A DNA stretch of 64,000 bases from Juglans regia (lineage: Eukaryota; Streptophyta; Magnoliopsida; Fagales; Juglandaceae): positions 12,119,053-12,183,052 of the forward strand of contig NC_049905.1 in NCBI RefSeq assembly GCF_001411555.2, in the 5' to 3' direction. Each line of letters opens with the position of its first letter. Positions within the stretch are counted from its first letter, which is position 1. Positions 36,956 to 47,304 of this stretch are shown one piece after another. A model generated the notes under the pieces. That model was not told where the DNA came from, made no database searches, and saw nothing but the letters and a program-made list of their open reading frames with translations. A program made the translations under genes and the position numbers.

Positions 36956-38218
36956 TAGCACAAAGGCTATCCCAAGTGCAAGAGGGTGTTGCGTAATAAT
37001 TAGGAATAAATTCCTAGATCGTCTCCTCAAGGAAAGTTACTTAAAATCAAACTCATTTAAAATGGTGAAAATATTCAAAAAGAGAAAATAAAAATGATGG
37101 TATGTGCAATAGATGGAAGAGTGAAACAAGAATGAAAAGGGCACTAGTCATGGACTAGATTCATATTTTTGAATTTTTGAGTGTCGAAATGAAATGTAAA
37201 GCACAAATTCAAATCACAAATTCCCAAAATCAAGATTCTACGGTTCATCCTTGTATTCAAATCACAAATTCTCAAAATTAATCCATTGCAGTTGTTATCA
37301 CTGTTCAATGAAATCTTAAAGTAGCAAGAAAAATAGCAACATTAAGTAAAATAAATAGCAAATAAATTGCCCAAATTTCTAAGCCAAAAATCTCAAAATT
37401 ACTTCATAAACTTTAAACTAAAATTAAATAAATAGTATAGAGTGAAAAGAGCAAGCCAAATGAATGGAGTGGAGATGGTAGGCAATGGAGGAGGCAGCTG
37501 GAGCGGCAATTGGACTCTGGAAGAGTTCTTCAATTGCACGGCCTTGCTCTGCAAAAGTCTCCAATTTCGTGCAAATGATATGCTTAAATAGGGTAGGAAA
37601 GAAACCCTAATGTCTTCATATTTCCACACACAAAATCGTTTAAATTTTAGGACTCAACTTGGCAACCACGTACGCATTTCAGGAGTTCAAATTTTGAAAT
37701 CCTTATTAGAGACAACTTAGTAGCCCTTTAAGATAGCTTTCCAACGCATCAAGAATCGTACCAATCCGATATTGAACGGAAAGTTATGATTAAAATACTA
37801 AAGTGTGTCCATTCTGTCTCCTAACGCATTTTGGACTCTGATCCGAATTACTCTTAAACCCCATCATTATCCTTATTCAAAGAGTCCTACACTAGTTGAA
37901 AGTTCTTAGGTTGTTCGAATGTCTTGCCCACTTGAAAGTCCTTTGAATTTGAAATTAGAAATAAAATAATAAAAATTAGAAATAAAATAAAATAAGAATC
38001 ATAGAATATCAAAAATATGTTGTGCATGTGAATGAACATTGTCCAATTAAATCACAAGTTATAAAATTAAGCATAAATCATGCTATTAACCAATTTAAAT
38101 TACAACTCGGATTTATTCATCTTAACCATTTTTTCATCTAAAACTAATAATAATGTAATGAAATAAATAAAATATATTGGTTCTAAATGTATAAAATATG
38201 CAATAATTCAGCTCAATC
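36956..38218. mobile_element. 1.26-kb insertion bounded by long direct repeats
   Basis: This segment lies between two imperfect direct repeats of about 40 bases (36916-36955 and 38219-38258, GTTCCRTGCGTGG type). Its start contains a CTAGATCGTCTCCTCAAGG segment of the kind seen near the ends of some gypsy LTRs. It has no coding frame. The flanking repeats are far longer than a retroviral-type 5-bp duplication. Confidence 0.5.
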
Positions 38219-38576
38219 ACTAGTTCCATGCGTGGTTAGAATTTATGAAAGGAATCTGATAGCTAGGAGTTTTATTATGAAAAGGAAAACATAAAAGTAA
38301 TAGTGTTTGGAGTCTAACACTCACGTGCTTGGACTTTTAAAAATAATAATAATAATGGAGCCTTAACACTAGGTTCAATTAAATATAACTTTCTAATAAA
38401 TTCTTTATAGGCTTTAACTGATTTATTGTACCTAATAAAATTATCCATCATTTATCCCTAAAAATATACGATCAGGTCATTGCAGGCAGCCAACCATACT
38501 AGCCAATAACTTCGAGATCAAGTCAGCCATCATTTAAGTGATTCAACAAACCGTCCATTTTGGGGGGCTGTCACAT

Positions 38577-39346
38577 TAGGATCCTAATGCCTATATTGCA
38601 AGTTTCTTAAAAATTTGTGATATTTTTAAAAACAACGGAGTGATAGATGATGTGATTCGATTGAGATTTTTTCCTTTCTCAGTTAGAGAAAAAGCAAAAG
38701 CTTGGTTGAACTCTTTGCCCCCCAGCATCATCACCACTTGGGAGGAGTTGGCCCAAAAATTCTTAACAAAATATTTCTCTCCGGCCATGACAACGAAGTT
38801 AAGGAATGATATCACTACCTTCACCCAATTTAAGGGTGAATCATTATATGAGGCATGGGAGAGATACAATGATTTTTTACGCAACTGTCCACATCACGAC
38901 TTCTCAACCTGTCTTCAAGTATAGACATTTTACAATGGTTTGGGACCCACAAATCGATCTATGGTTCATTCAGCTACAAGAGGAACATTAATGAGTAAGA
39001 CCCATGAAGCTACATATGAACTTCTGGAAGAATTGACATTCAACAACTATCAATGGTCTATGGAGAGAGCAGTGCCAAGAAAGATGGCTGGAGTTTTTGA
39101 ACTTGATTCTGTTACCACATTGGCGGCACAAATGGCAAATCTATCACAACAAGTAGGTAATATGAATGTTAATGTTATTCAAACTAATGTTGTTTGTGAA
39201 CATTGCATGGGAAATCATTCTAGTGTAGATGGCCAAGTGGGGAATCCGTTTGCCCAACCGAGTTATGAACAAGTCCATTTTGTGTCTAATTTTCAATGTC
39301 AAAATAATCCTTATTCAAACACGTTCAATCCCAGATGGAGAAATCA
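38577..39346 (+). pseudogene. captured gypsy gag fragment
   Basis: A plus-strand gag core starting abruptly at DPNAYIASFLKICD and including WLNSLPPSIITTWEELAQKF and RNDITTFTQFKGESLYEAWE. A stop follows at about 38924. After it comes TFYNGLGPTNRSMVHSATRG in the same frame, and later PRWRNH. The ends are abrupt at both sides (LTR end GCTGTCACA on the left, A-type LTR sequence on the right). It is opposite in orientation to the surrounding LTR pieces, has no LTR of its own and is not functional. Confidence 0.8.
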
Positions 39347-40568
39347 CGACGGAAGGACGGAGAGAGAGTGATCATGACATGTGGAAGAATATGTTACCGT
39401 GAAGAAGAGAGAGTAGTGGCTTGATGCGGCGGCCGAGCAGTAAGGTGGCGATGTGGAGGTGGGAGTTGGCGGCGTGGGATGGTTGGTTTGTGGCACTCAG
39501 TGGAAGTAATAATTTCCTCTATTTTGTAGAGTAAAAACAGAGGCCACTTGGACAAGCAATGGTAGCTTGGGCGACGGTGGTGGAAGGCGGCAGTAGTGTA
39601 GCAAGGTGGTGTAGGGTGTAGCAAGACCGGGTTGTGGCCATTTCCATCGAGAATGGTGGCAGAACGCGTGCTTGGGAAGGAAGGTCTGGCTATGGAAGTG
39701 CTCTGTTTCTTGGTGCAATGACAGAGCAGTTTCGGCTTCTTTTGGTGGTGATCTTGTTGCTTCCGATAGAGGCTTGCAGTGGTTGATTTTTGCTTTGGGG
39801 GGCGAGGTTGTTGGATGGCATGGCTTGTTCACGGTGGTCTTATTCTGGAGGTAAGGCGTGGAGAATACTACTGAACATAAACTGGGTAGTGAAGCTAGTG
39901 CTTTTGCTGGCGGCCACGTAAAAGACCATTTTCACTGAAAAATCCAAGCAATGGGAACCCTAGTTTAGAAGATGGGGTCTAACGTGTACGTGTAGTATGT
40001 ATATAGAGATTGTTGTCGTGAATGTAGAGGGATAAAGATGTGCATGAGGTGGGAAGTTAGCTGTTGTTGTTGTTTCCTGGACACGTGGGGACGTGGGACT
40101 CAGTGTTGTGTTGGCCTTGTCGTGCTTGATAGAAATTTAAGTAGAAGGTGTGGCTTGATTTATGTCTATGGGTCTAAATATATAGAAGCAGTGGTTTAAG
40201 AAATTTTATCATGAAGGGGACTCTAAAATTGTAACTCTAGTGTGCTTAAAATTGGACACGTTAATGGGCAAGGACTCAATAAATAATTTAGGCCATAAAT
40301 GACCAAAATAAATCTCTCATCCAACAATATCTTCGACATTTAGAAAAATTTTATTAGGCCAAGTTCTAAATATGCTGGCCCTACCATGGTCCGTGATTTA
40401 TTATTTGGACCTTCATCCAATCATTGAGCCTAATCAAAAATCAACTTTGCCAAAATAAATTTGTTGACCCCATAAGTTACTCTGAAATTACTCGTTAAAA
40501 CTCAAATGAACTTTTCATCTATAAGCCCAAAATTATTTAACAGACTCAGGTTGGGCCTGGGTGTTACA
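39347..40568 (-). repeat. truncated A-type LTR (A6)
   Basis: On the minus strand it starts TGTAACACCCAGGCCCAACC at 40568 and carries the GC-rich leader. It is cut at the gag junction near 39347, so microexon, hairpin and LTR end are missing. Confidence 0.65.
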
Positions 40569-40830
40569 CTTTTCCCCTCTTCCAAGTAAACGCCTCCCAT
40601 GCCAAAACCTAGTTAGGGTTTTTCCTAAGCCTAAGGCCCTTGGTGGTCGATTTTCACTAGCCCATGTTGGGACCCTTAGTGAGCTTTGGCGCCTCTTTCC
40701 TAAGATGGGCAAGGCCCTTGTTGCTTTCTAGGTTTTCTACATGCCATAACTTAACAAGATAACTAAGTGGGCTAAGACTAAACATAATGAAAATAATAGA
40801 CGAGAACTTGGCTAAGTCCGGGTTATCACA
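40569..40830. other. terminal segment of the composite insertion
   Basis: Runs to the outer end CCGGGTTATCACA. On the minus strand it would be the first 262 bases of another long LTR, truncated by A6. Confidence 0.45.
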
Positions 40831-42310
40831 CATGAAAATGCCTAATACTAGGCCTTTTGTCAGTCTATAACTCGTATGGAGTTTTAGCTACTGTTTTACT
40901 AGCTACTCATTTGAGAATGAAAACTACGGTCTTTATGACATCTCCCCATAGTGACTCTAGTTAAAAAGAATCAATTATCATACTCCTAACTATGTCCTTT
41001 AGGGTTCAATTTCGTCTCGCAACTACACCATTTTGGTGTGGAGTCCAAAGTATGATGTGTTGAGAAACTAAGCCACATTCTCTTAAATACCTCACAAATG
41101 ACTTGGACATTGTTTACCTAATCCATCATACCTACCATATTATTCACCGCAACGGTCTAATCTAATGGCCTTAATTTTCAACTTCATCTTTGTAAGCCCT
41201 AAAAATGTCATGTACTTGTGATTTTTCATGTATACCAATAATGACCAAAATCATCTATAAAAGTGATAAAATATTTTTGGCCATTCCATGATCTCATAGT
41301 GAATGGACCATAATGTCAATATGTATCACTTCTAAGATGCCAGAACTCTTATTGACACCTATTTTCCGTTTATTTTTTTGTTTGCCTTATATGCATTCAA
41401 CACAGATTCTAAAATCTGAAAAATCAAGAGGACCCAGAATTTTAATTGACACTAGCATTTAAATTCTCTCTTTCGAGATTTATCTCAAATACTAATGCCC
41501 CGGTATAGAAAAAGTACCATTCATTAATCTTTGACTTGTAGCATATTATTTACATGCAAGGTTTCAATTATGTTTAAGTGAGAGGCATGCAAGTCTAGGA
41601 AATAAAGATTATCAAAGAGAGAGAGTACCAATAACACTTGAAACTCGTAACAGACTAAATTTCTCGTTTCAAAAGAACAAGAATAACCGAATTTTGTTAA
41701 ACAAGAAACATAATTAAATTATGTCTAAATGATGGTATGAAAAAAACTCTCATCCAAATCCAAATAAAAACCAGACTTTAATTTTAAACTATAGACTTCA
41801 ATTGCCTCCACTCTAACATTATTGTCATCTCCCAAGTAAATGAACTTTTTCGACCTCACTAGGTGTTCAACACTTAGGTACCCTACATGGTAACACTTTT
41901 GTGAATAGTAGCTCATAAATCTATCCACCAGATTTAGGTGGCACAAATTTCAATAAAAACAACAGTAGAAAAATCATATTTCTTAGCAAGACACTTTTGA
42001 TACTGGAGACTATTCTTCACATAACTGGTCTTCTTGCAAAAGTAACAAGTAGAAATCTTATCCTATCTCTATTGCACAATTGTATGTGAAGTCTCAGAAT
42101 CTACAGTTACTTTAACTTTATTATTCCTCTTTATTTTCTTACTGCCTGGACTTTCATGAGGAAAAGTTGCCAAGTGAGCACATTCTGTTTTCTCATAAGC
42201 TACCCCCTGATTAGTAAACTTTGGAGGGCTCATCAACCCGAAGCACATAGTCCAAATCCATATACCCAAGAACAATAGTAACATGTTTTTTCCATTTTGT
42301 AAAATTGGAT

Positions 42311-42867
42311 CTATTAAGAGCTAGAATGTAATTCAAATTGGAAGATGCATTCACTAAAAGCAAAAACAAAACTCACAATAAGCAAATATCCCATGAATGT
42401 TAATGCATTGACAATGAGAAACAAATCATAATTATCATCATGCAAGTTTTAGTCTAATGGAACAACAAAATCTATCAGACAAGAAGATATAAAATTAAAT
42501 GAAAATTCTATCAATTTATAAAAATAGGTTGCTATGAGAGACCTAGTGCATCGTTGCAAGTCTTTGGACAGTAATTACAACATGCAAGTGAAGATCTCCC
42601 AATAAGGTTAGTTAGCATAAATAGTATAAAATCGGGGTCTAGCCAAATAATAGTCTTCCTTTTAGCCAACAATTGAATACATAGGTTGATCCTAGAAATA
42701 TACAACTTTTTTTTTTTTGTTAGTAAATTGAAAATCATATAATCCATAATAATGTTCCTGGTAGAGAAATTACAAACAGTTAATTAACTACTTGTCATAA
42801 AGAATAAATTAACTCTCCTTTACAAATAATTAATTAAGTACTCACATTCAATTAATACAATCACAAT
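42311..42867. other. intergenic, no gene recognised
   Basis: AT-rich sequence between copia relic 2 and the receptor-kinase fragment. No coding motif and no repeat border were identified. Confidence 0.5.
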
Positions 42868-43245
42868 TGTGCAAATTGAAGAAGGGAAGAACTATATACT
42901 CCAACTACCAAATTTCCGCAAGTCTATATTAAGTCTCTGGTCAATAACATACACCCAATGCCTGCTAGTACGTATGCATAAGCTGTACATGAACAGTCTT
43001 CCAAGGACCGATATCTGCAGCTATCCTCCAAAACAGATGACAAATTTGCCAAACTTGTCGTTTTCATCATCTTCACCTTGAAAACCAATCCAAATTTGCC
43101 AAATTTGCTCACTCTCATATACTGCATTAAGCGTGTCCTCCTCACACATCCACTAGTCCAATATTCTTCTCTATTCCATTCTTCTATATTCTTTGGTTCA
43201 AACCCCTCTAAGCAGCTGCAGATCGGTTCCACACTTGCCTTAAAC
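42868..43245 (-). pseudogene. S-locus (G-type lectin) receptor kinase fragment
   Basis: This encodes the EGF-like end and PAN/apple region of a plant S-receptor-like kinase ectodomain. Visible segments are CSCLEGFEPKNIEEW, TSGCVRRT, then SLEDCSCTAYAYVLAGIGCM and LLTRDLI. After a stop and a +1 shift, IDLRKFGSWSI still matches the family, then a further stop ends it. The lectin and S-locus domains before it, and the transmembrane and kinase parts after it, are absent. It is a broken gene piece, not an active receptor. Confidence 0.8.
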
Positions 43246-43252
43246 GTCACAC

Positions 43253-43558
43253 TCAGACATCAAAGACGACCACGTGACCACCCAAGACGTAATGGAATTG
43301 TGCGGACTTGTTTGAAAAATCAAAATCAAAATGGAATGATCCCTCTTTGTCTTCCACAAGATTAATTCCAATGAAGAACTTTGATGCCATGGGAGCATCA
43401 TTGATACGTTGCTTCATAGACGCATACTTCTCCAATATTTCTATATATCGAGAGCTTTCAACATTCAATCCTTGCAATATTCCAATTGAAACTATCATGG
43501 CTTCAAAACCGCGTGGATCAGACTTTTCCAACCCTTCGATTGTCATTTTGGACCAATT
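43253..43558 (-). CDS. unrecognised exon-like open frame, no ATG
   Basis: About 100 codons reading TSNWSKMTIEGLEKSDPRGF onward and ending at 43253. Composition looks protein-like (mixed hydrophobic and charged residues, an acidic HFDFDF stretch) but no family was recognised. No ATG starts it; a CCTAAG just upstream could be a splice acceptor, and the first internal Met lies at WSKM. It abuts the receptor-kinase fragment, which lies in another frame and does not appear to be the same gene. It may be a relic of an unknown gene or a chance frame. Confidence 0.3.
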   Translation of the reverse strand, partial: NWSKMTIEGLEKSDPRGFEAMIVSIGILQGLNVESSRYIEILEKYASMKQRINDAPMASKFFIGINLVEDKEGSFHFDFDFSNKSAQFHYVLGGHVVVFDV

Positions 43559-43711
43559 AGAGGTCACTTAGGCAACATATCACTTTAATCTTTTCTTTTT
43601 CTAGATGCAATATTCCATTGAATTTTCTTTTTCTTTTTTTGACCCTTTTTAGGCTAAGGAAAAAATTTCCATGATAGAGGTCACTTAGGTAACATATCAC
43701 TTTAATCTTTC
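43559..43711. repeat. 117-bp spaced direct repeat
   Basis: A 36-base segment (AGAGGTCACTTAGG then AACATATCAC) occurs at 43559-43594 and 43676-43711 with one change. This suggests a small tandem duplication or insertion footprint. Confidence 0.7.
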
Positions 43712-44282
43712 AAAGCCTTCGGTATGGATTGCTAATGAATTTCTCAAACAAAGTAATTATGAGAATAAATAAAATAATATTAAATAAAATGTCTATAATA
43801 TTCAGATAAAGGAAGAAGTTTTTTTTTTAAATATCATTAAAATAATAAAATATTATAATTTTAATCAATCGGATAAAGTCAGGATCAGGGACAAACCGGA
43901 CGAGACAGTCAACCAGGCCATCAAACCCAGTTAACTAACTACTCAGAAAACCAATGGATTGGTCAAAATGGGTTAGGGTCAACCCATTGTTTGCTACTAC
44001 GACCCAATTTTTGTAAAACATAATAAGATGAACATTTTGAGTTATACATATTCCTTTCATTCTTGGGCGACCACTTGTATTCAATTAGTTGCCCTTTAGG
44101 CGATGAACCATATATTCCGGCAGGTCTTCATCAACTTGTTTTATATAAAATTGATAATATTTATCGATCCATTGTCAATATTTATAAAAAGGATGAAGTA
44201 GGTTGTAGAGGCGCCATCTAGGGACGGAGTCAGATTCTCCATCTCCGGTCTCCGACTCCAATGATAGCGGACAGGTTTATAT
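43712..44282. other. intergenic, no gene recognised
   Basis: AT-rich spacer with no convincing coding frame or element border. Confidence 0.5.
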
Positions 44283-44500
44283 AAAGAGTATTGCTAGAGC
44301 CACCGCTGGCTCTAGCATGTGTTTTTAAATGTGTTTTTTTAACACTTATTTTTTATAAAATAATTTTTAATACTTTTAAATATTTTAAAAAAATAAAATA
44401 AATTTATAATATTATTAAAAAATATTTCTTAATCATGAAGTAAAAAAAAATTAATAAAAAATACTTCTTTAATCACGAAATAAAATAAAAAATAATTTTA
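44283..44500. mobile_element. half of a foldback MITE
   Basis: Begins with the palindrome TGCTAGAGCCA-CCGC-TGGCTCTAGCA and continues into AT-rich sequence matching the complement of 47640-47440. The other end is not seen. Confidence 0.6.
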
Positions 44501-45109
44501 TCTTCAGTTGAGATACTATTTGATCTTCCCAGCCTTGCTTTTTGAATGTATTCTTTATTTTAATCAACTTGAGATACTGTTATTTTCGTTTTTTGTTTTT
44601 TTTTTTTTTATAAATCAGATGAAATAAATTAAGATTAAAATTAAAAATTAATTAAAAAATATATTTTTAATATTATTTTTATTTTAAAATTTGAAAAAAT
44701 TGTATTGTTTATTTTATTTTATATAAAATTTTTAAAAGATATAATAATTAGATAAAATAAAATGAAATGAATTGAAAAGTTTTAGAACAACATACAAGGC
44801 GTTAACGATTAGGGATGGGTAGACAGACCAATTTGCCGAAAGGGACCTCTGATGGTAAGCTGAAAGCTGGAAATGACGCAGTACTCACACTCAACGTACA
44901 GTGTTCATCTCCATGATTGGTTTGAGGGAAAAGAGTAATCTTACATATAGATATTTAGTGGATATTAAGTGTGTAAGTATTGTACAATCGTTTTAAAAAA
45001 AATAAAGTGTAAATTTCCGTATTTATTAATTTTTTTTAAAATGATTGTGTAGTATTTACTATTTACCTTTTATAACTGATTTTTATTAATATTAAATACT
45101 TACTTGTTA
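44501..45109. other. AT-rich intergenic spacer
   Basis: No gene. A TCCATGATTGGTTTGAGGGA segment at 44912-44934 recurs at 45764-45786. Confidence 0.55.
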
Positions 45110-45276
45110 CGAGACTCGTTAATTACCCAGACTCCAAGAACCAATAGAATACATATTTTGGAACAGATGATGATTTTAATTTATATCATTTTGGAGCAAT
45201 TGATAGAGAAAGTGGAGACACTAATTAAAAAATAGGTGTCAAACTCGATCGGTGGCTTCAATGCACGACAAGCCCT
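45110..45276. repeat. segmental-duplication block with unoccupied LINE target
   Basis: Contiguous here are the two segments that flank the LINE at 1-38 and 5925-6052. The junction near 45144-45150 is therefore the pre-insertion state of the LINE site. Confidence 0.85.
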
Positions 45277-46153
45277 ATTGATATTATTTTATTATTTTTC
45301 TCTCTCCTATCCATTAAAATCAATTTTATAAAATTTGTATTAAGATGATTTTGATATATAAAATTTATATTAAGTTGATGATACAAAATATTTTTTAGTA
45401 CATATTAATATTTATTGATAAACTGATCATTTTGATATATGAAATTGGTAATATTTAGATATATGAAATTGGTATTTTTTAGCACATGGTATTAATTATA
45501 AAATATATAAAAAATAATAATTTTAAGAAAAAAAAATTATTATTATTTAATTCAAAGATCTATAATCTAATGTAAGAGTTTTTTTTATATTTAAAATCAA
45601 TGTTCAAAAGATGAATAAATATAGATAACAACCACTGTTTAGGAGCAACCATTTTATACACATGATGTGGTATCATTTAGACTATACATTTCGCATATAG
45701 AACTCCCCGTTCAACCCCACCATGTCGTAACTTTCTCGCCACCTTAGCTTTCTTGTTCACCACTCCATGATTGGTTTGAGGGAAAATTTGGATTCAATTA
45801 CTGTTTCTATTGCATCCCATCATGCACCCTGCTCGTACCTACATTAGGTTATAATGAAAAAGCCTCTTTATAAAGGGTGGAATACTCAATCCAAGGTTCA
45901 AGGTTCAGGAAGCTTCAAAGTTTTTAATTCCTTTGTTATTTGATCAAGCCATTTACCATATAACATGAAGAGTCGGAGAGTTCAACACCTTTTGGCTACT
46001 AAGCAAATTGGCATAGTTGAAAGTAAAACATTTATGTGTAATTTCATGGGACATTAATGTTTAGATTTCACCGTACAACATTACAGCTGCGACACATAAG
46101 CCGAAAACAAGCTGCGTATATGCTTGGAGAACATTGCAATAATGCTTTGGGTC
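45277..46153. other. 3' side of the intact SDR gene
   Basis: AT-rich to about 45660, then sequence resembling 16383-16665. It includes the SDR 3' untranslated region on the minus strand. No other gene. Confidence 0.6.
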
Positions 46154-47109
46154 TTAGGTACTGAAGAACTTTTGTATGCTGTGTGTAAAAGCTACATTGG
46201 TGGTGCTATACCCACCATCCACGACTAGGTTGAGCCCACTCACGTACTTGGACTCCTCACTCGCCAAGAACAATGCTGCCTCTGCTATATCTCCAGCTTC
46301 CAAAACCATCCCTTTCAAATTTGCAGCTTCGCGTACAATTTCTTCAAATTTTTTCTTGTCTATTCCGGCCCTTTTGAGCACCATAGGGGTGGCCACACCA
46401 AACGGTGATATGCAATTGACTCTGATTCCGTACTGTCCCAATTCAACGCACAAATTCTTGGTTAGTCCCACTAAGGCATGCTTGGACGCCGTGTATAGGT
46501 GTGAAGTTGGCCCGTGTGTCACTGATGCAGAGCTTGAAGTGAACAAAATGGTTCCCTTTTTCTCAGGGATCATTACTTTGGCGGCATGTTTTGCCCCCAA
46601 GAGTGACCCCAAGACATTCACGCCAAAGACTTTCTTGTACTCTTCCTGATTGAGGGCAGAGATATCTGACGTTTCTGGGTCAGAATACCCTGCGTTGTTG
46701 AACATTATGTCGAGTTTCCCATGCTTCGACACCGCAATGTCGACAGCATTCTTGACATCAGGCTCGTTAGTGACGTCGCAGTGGACATAGGAAACGGCAC
46801 CATCAGTGCTTTTGTCGTCGCAAATAGAGAGACCAAGCTCGTCTTGGACGTCAGCAATGACGACCTTAGCACCATGTTGAGCGAATAGCCTTGCACTACT
46901 CTCACCAATCCCACTGGCACCTCCGGTTATCAACGCAACCTTGCCTGCTAATCTGTACAATCCAAGTGAAATATAAAGATCTATAGAGAAACAGAGAACA
47001 AATTAAAGAACGTATCAAAGTGTTTATTGTCTAAAAAAACTCCAAGGGTAGTTTCTATTGCTTACCTCTTAGCAATGGGTGCTAGCAAGCTGGAAGCTGC
47101 GCTGTTCAT
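46154..47109 (-). CDS. short-chain dehydrogenase/reductase, secoisolariciresinol-dehydrogenase-like
   Basis: Likely a cytosolic NAD-dependent alcohol dehydrogenase of plant specialised metabolism. The family oxidises lignan, terpenoid or other secondary alcohols; the substrate cannot be read here. Exon 1 is 47066-47109 (MNSAASSLLAPIAK plus two bases, donor GTAAGC). Exon 2 is 46952 to the stop at 46154 (acceptor CAG). The spliced protein is about 280 residues, the normal family length. Motifs: TGGASGIG (about 24-31), Asp49 in ADVQDE (NAD preference), NNAG (100-103), Asn127, Ser in FTSSS (154-156), YTASK with Tyr168 and Lys172, and DGGYS near the C-terminus. There is no signal peptide or membrane segment. 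All frames are open and the catalytic set is complete. A decayed tandem copy lies at 16666-25564. Confidence 0.93.
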
Positions 47110-47172
47110 ATTCAACTTCTTATTGTTTTTGTAATGTTGACGAATGTAGCGATCAGCTCCGGTATGGGGAGC

Positions 47173-47180
47173 AATTTATA
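47173..47180 (-). promoter_or_regulatory. TATA-like box of the intact SDR
   Basis: TATAAATT on the minus strand about 64 bases upstream of the ATG at 47109, with a paralogous TATA-like element at 25653-25660. Confidence 0.55.
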
Positions 47181-47304
47181 AGGAAACTTTGAATGCACGT
47201 GATGCAATATGTATAGTAAATATATATTTGTTGCCATCACTTTGAACGTTGAATGCTCAAGTAAAGATTAATATTGCTTCTCTCCATGCTTTTCTTAATG
47301 GAAA

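Larger units (their letters stand above)
28986..38484 (-). mobile_element. LTR D: long LTR hosting A2, A3 and a further insertion
   Basis: Bounded by GGCAG on both sides (28981-28985 and 38485-38489). The plus strand begins TGTAACACCCCGCTCCCC and ends GGTCATTGCA. After removing A2, A3 and the 36956-38218 segment the net length is about 2.7 kb, matching the A family. The minus-strand layout matches too: a GTAAGT donor near 36074, a microexon-like segment at 35612-35653, and a small hairpin at 32014-32027 that lies about 364 net bases from the end. Confidence 0.7.
26080..38576 (-). repeat. B-type LTR (B3), interrupted by D
   Basis: On the minus strand it starts TGTGACAGCCCCCCAAAATG at 38576 and ends GGGGTGTCACA at 26080, with an end segment (CCAATCCCAAGCGGGA) shared with B1. 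Net length is about 3.0 kb after removal of D. It carries the hairpin at 26949-26968. Confidence 0.65.
26080..40830 (-). mobile_element. composite nested LTR insertion in copia relic 2
   Basis: One insertion by its flanks: CATGA on both sides, outer ends TGTGACACCCC and GGTTATCACA. It contains a B-type LTR (26080-38576, interrupted by D), a plus-strand gag fragment (38577-39346), a truncated A-type LTR (39347-40568) and a terminal segment (40569-40830). Its two ends are not copies of one LTR, so it is a rearranged product rather than a simple element. It contains further nested insertions A2, A3 and a 1.26-kb segment. Confidence 0.75.
25871..42310 (-). mobile_element. Ty1/copia relic 2, split by a 14.75-kb insertion
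   Basis: A minus-strand copia element. Right part (42310-40836): a degraded gag zinc knuckle (about 42050-41990), a protease-to-GAG-pre segment (41946-41725, VEAIEVYSLKLKSGFYLDLD), the integrase zinc-finger end (CVECI) and an integrase core ending in the TPHQNGVVARRN-type motif (about 41030). Left part (26079-25914): the segment after integrase (AEARPYRTNERKLD). The coding frame runs on exactly across the insertion if one copy of CATGA (26075-26079 / 40831-40835) is removed. Stops are frequent, and reverse transcriptase, RNase H and LTRs are not recognised. Confidence 0.85.
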
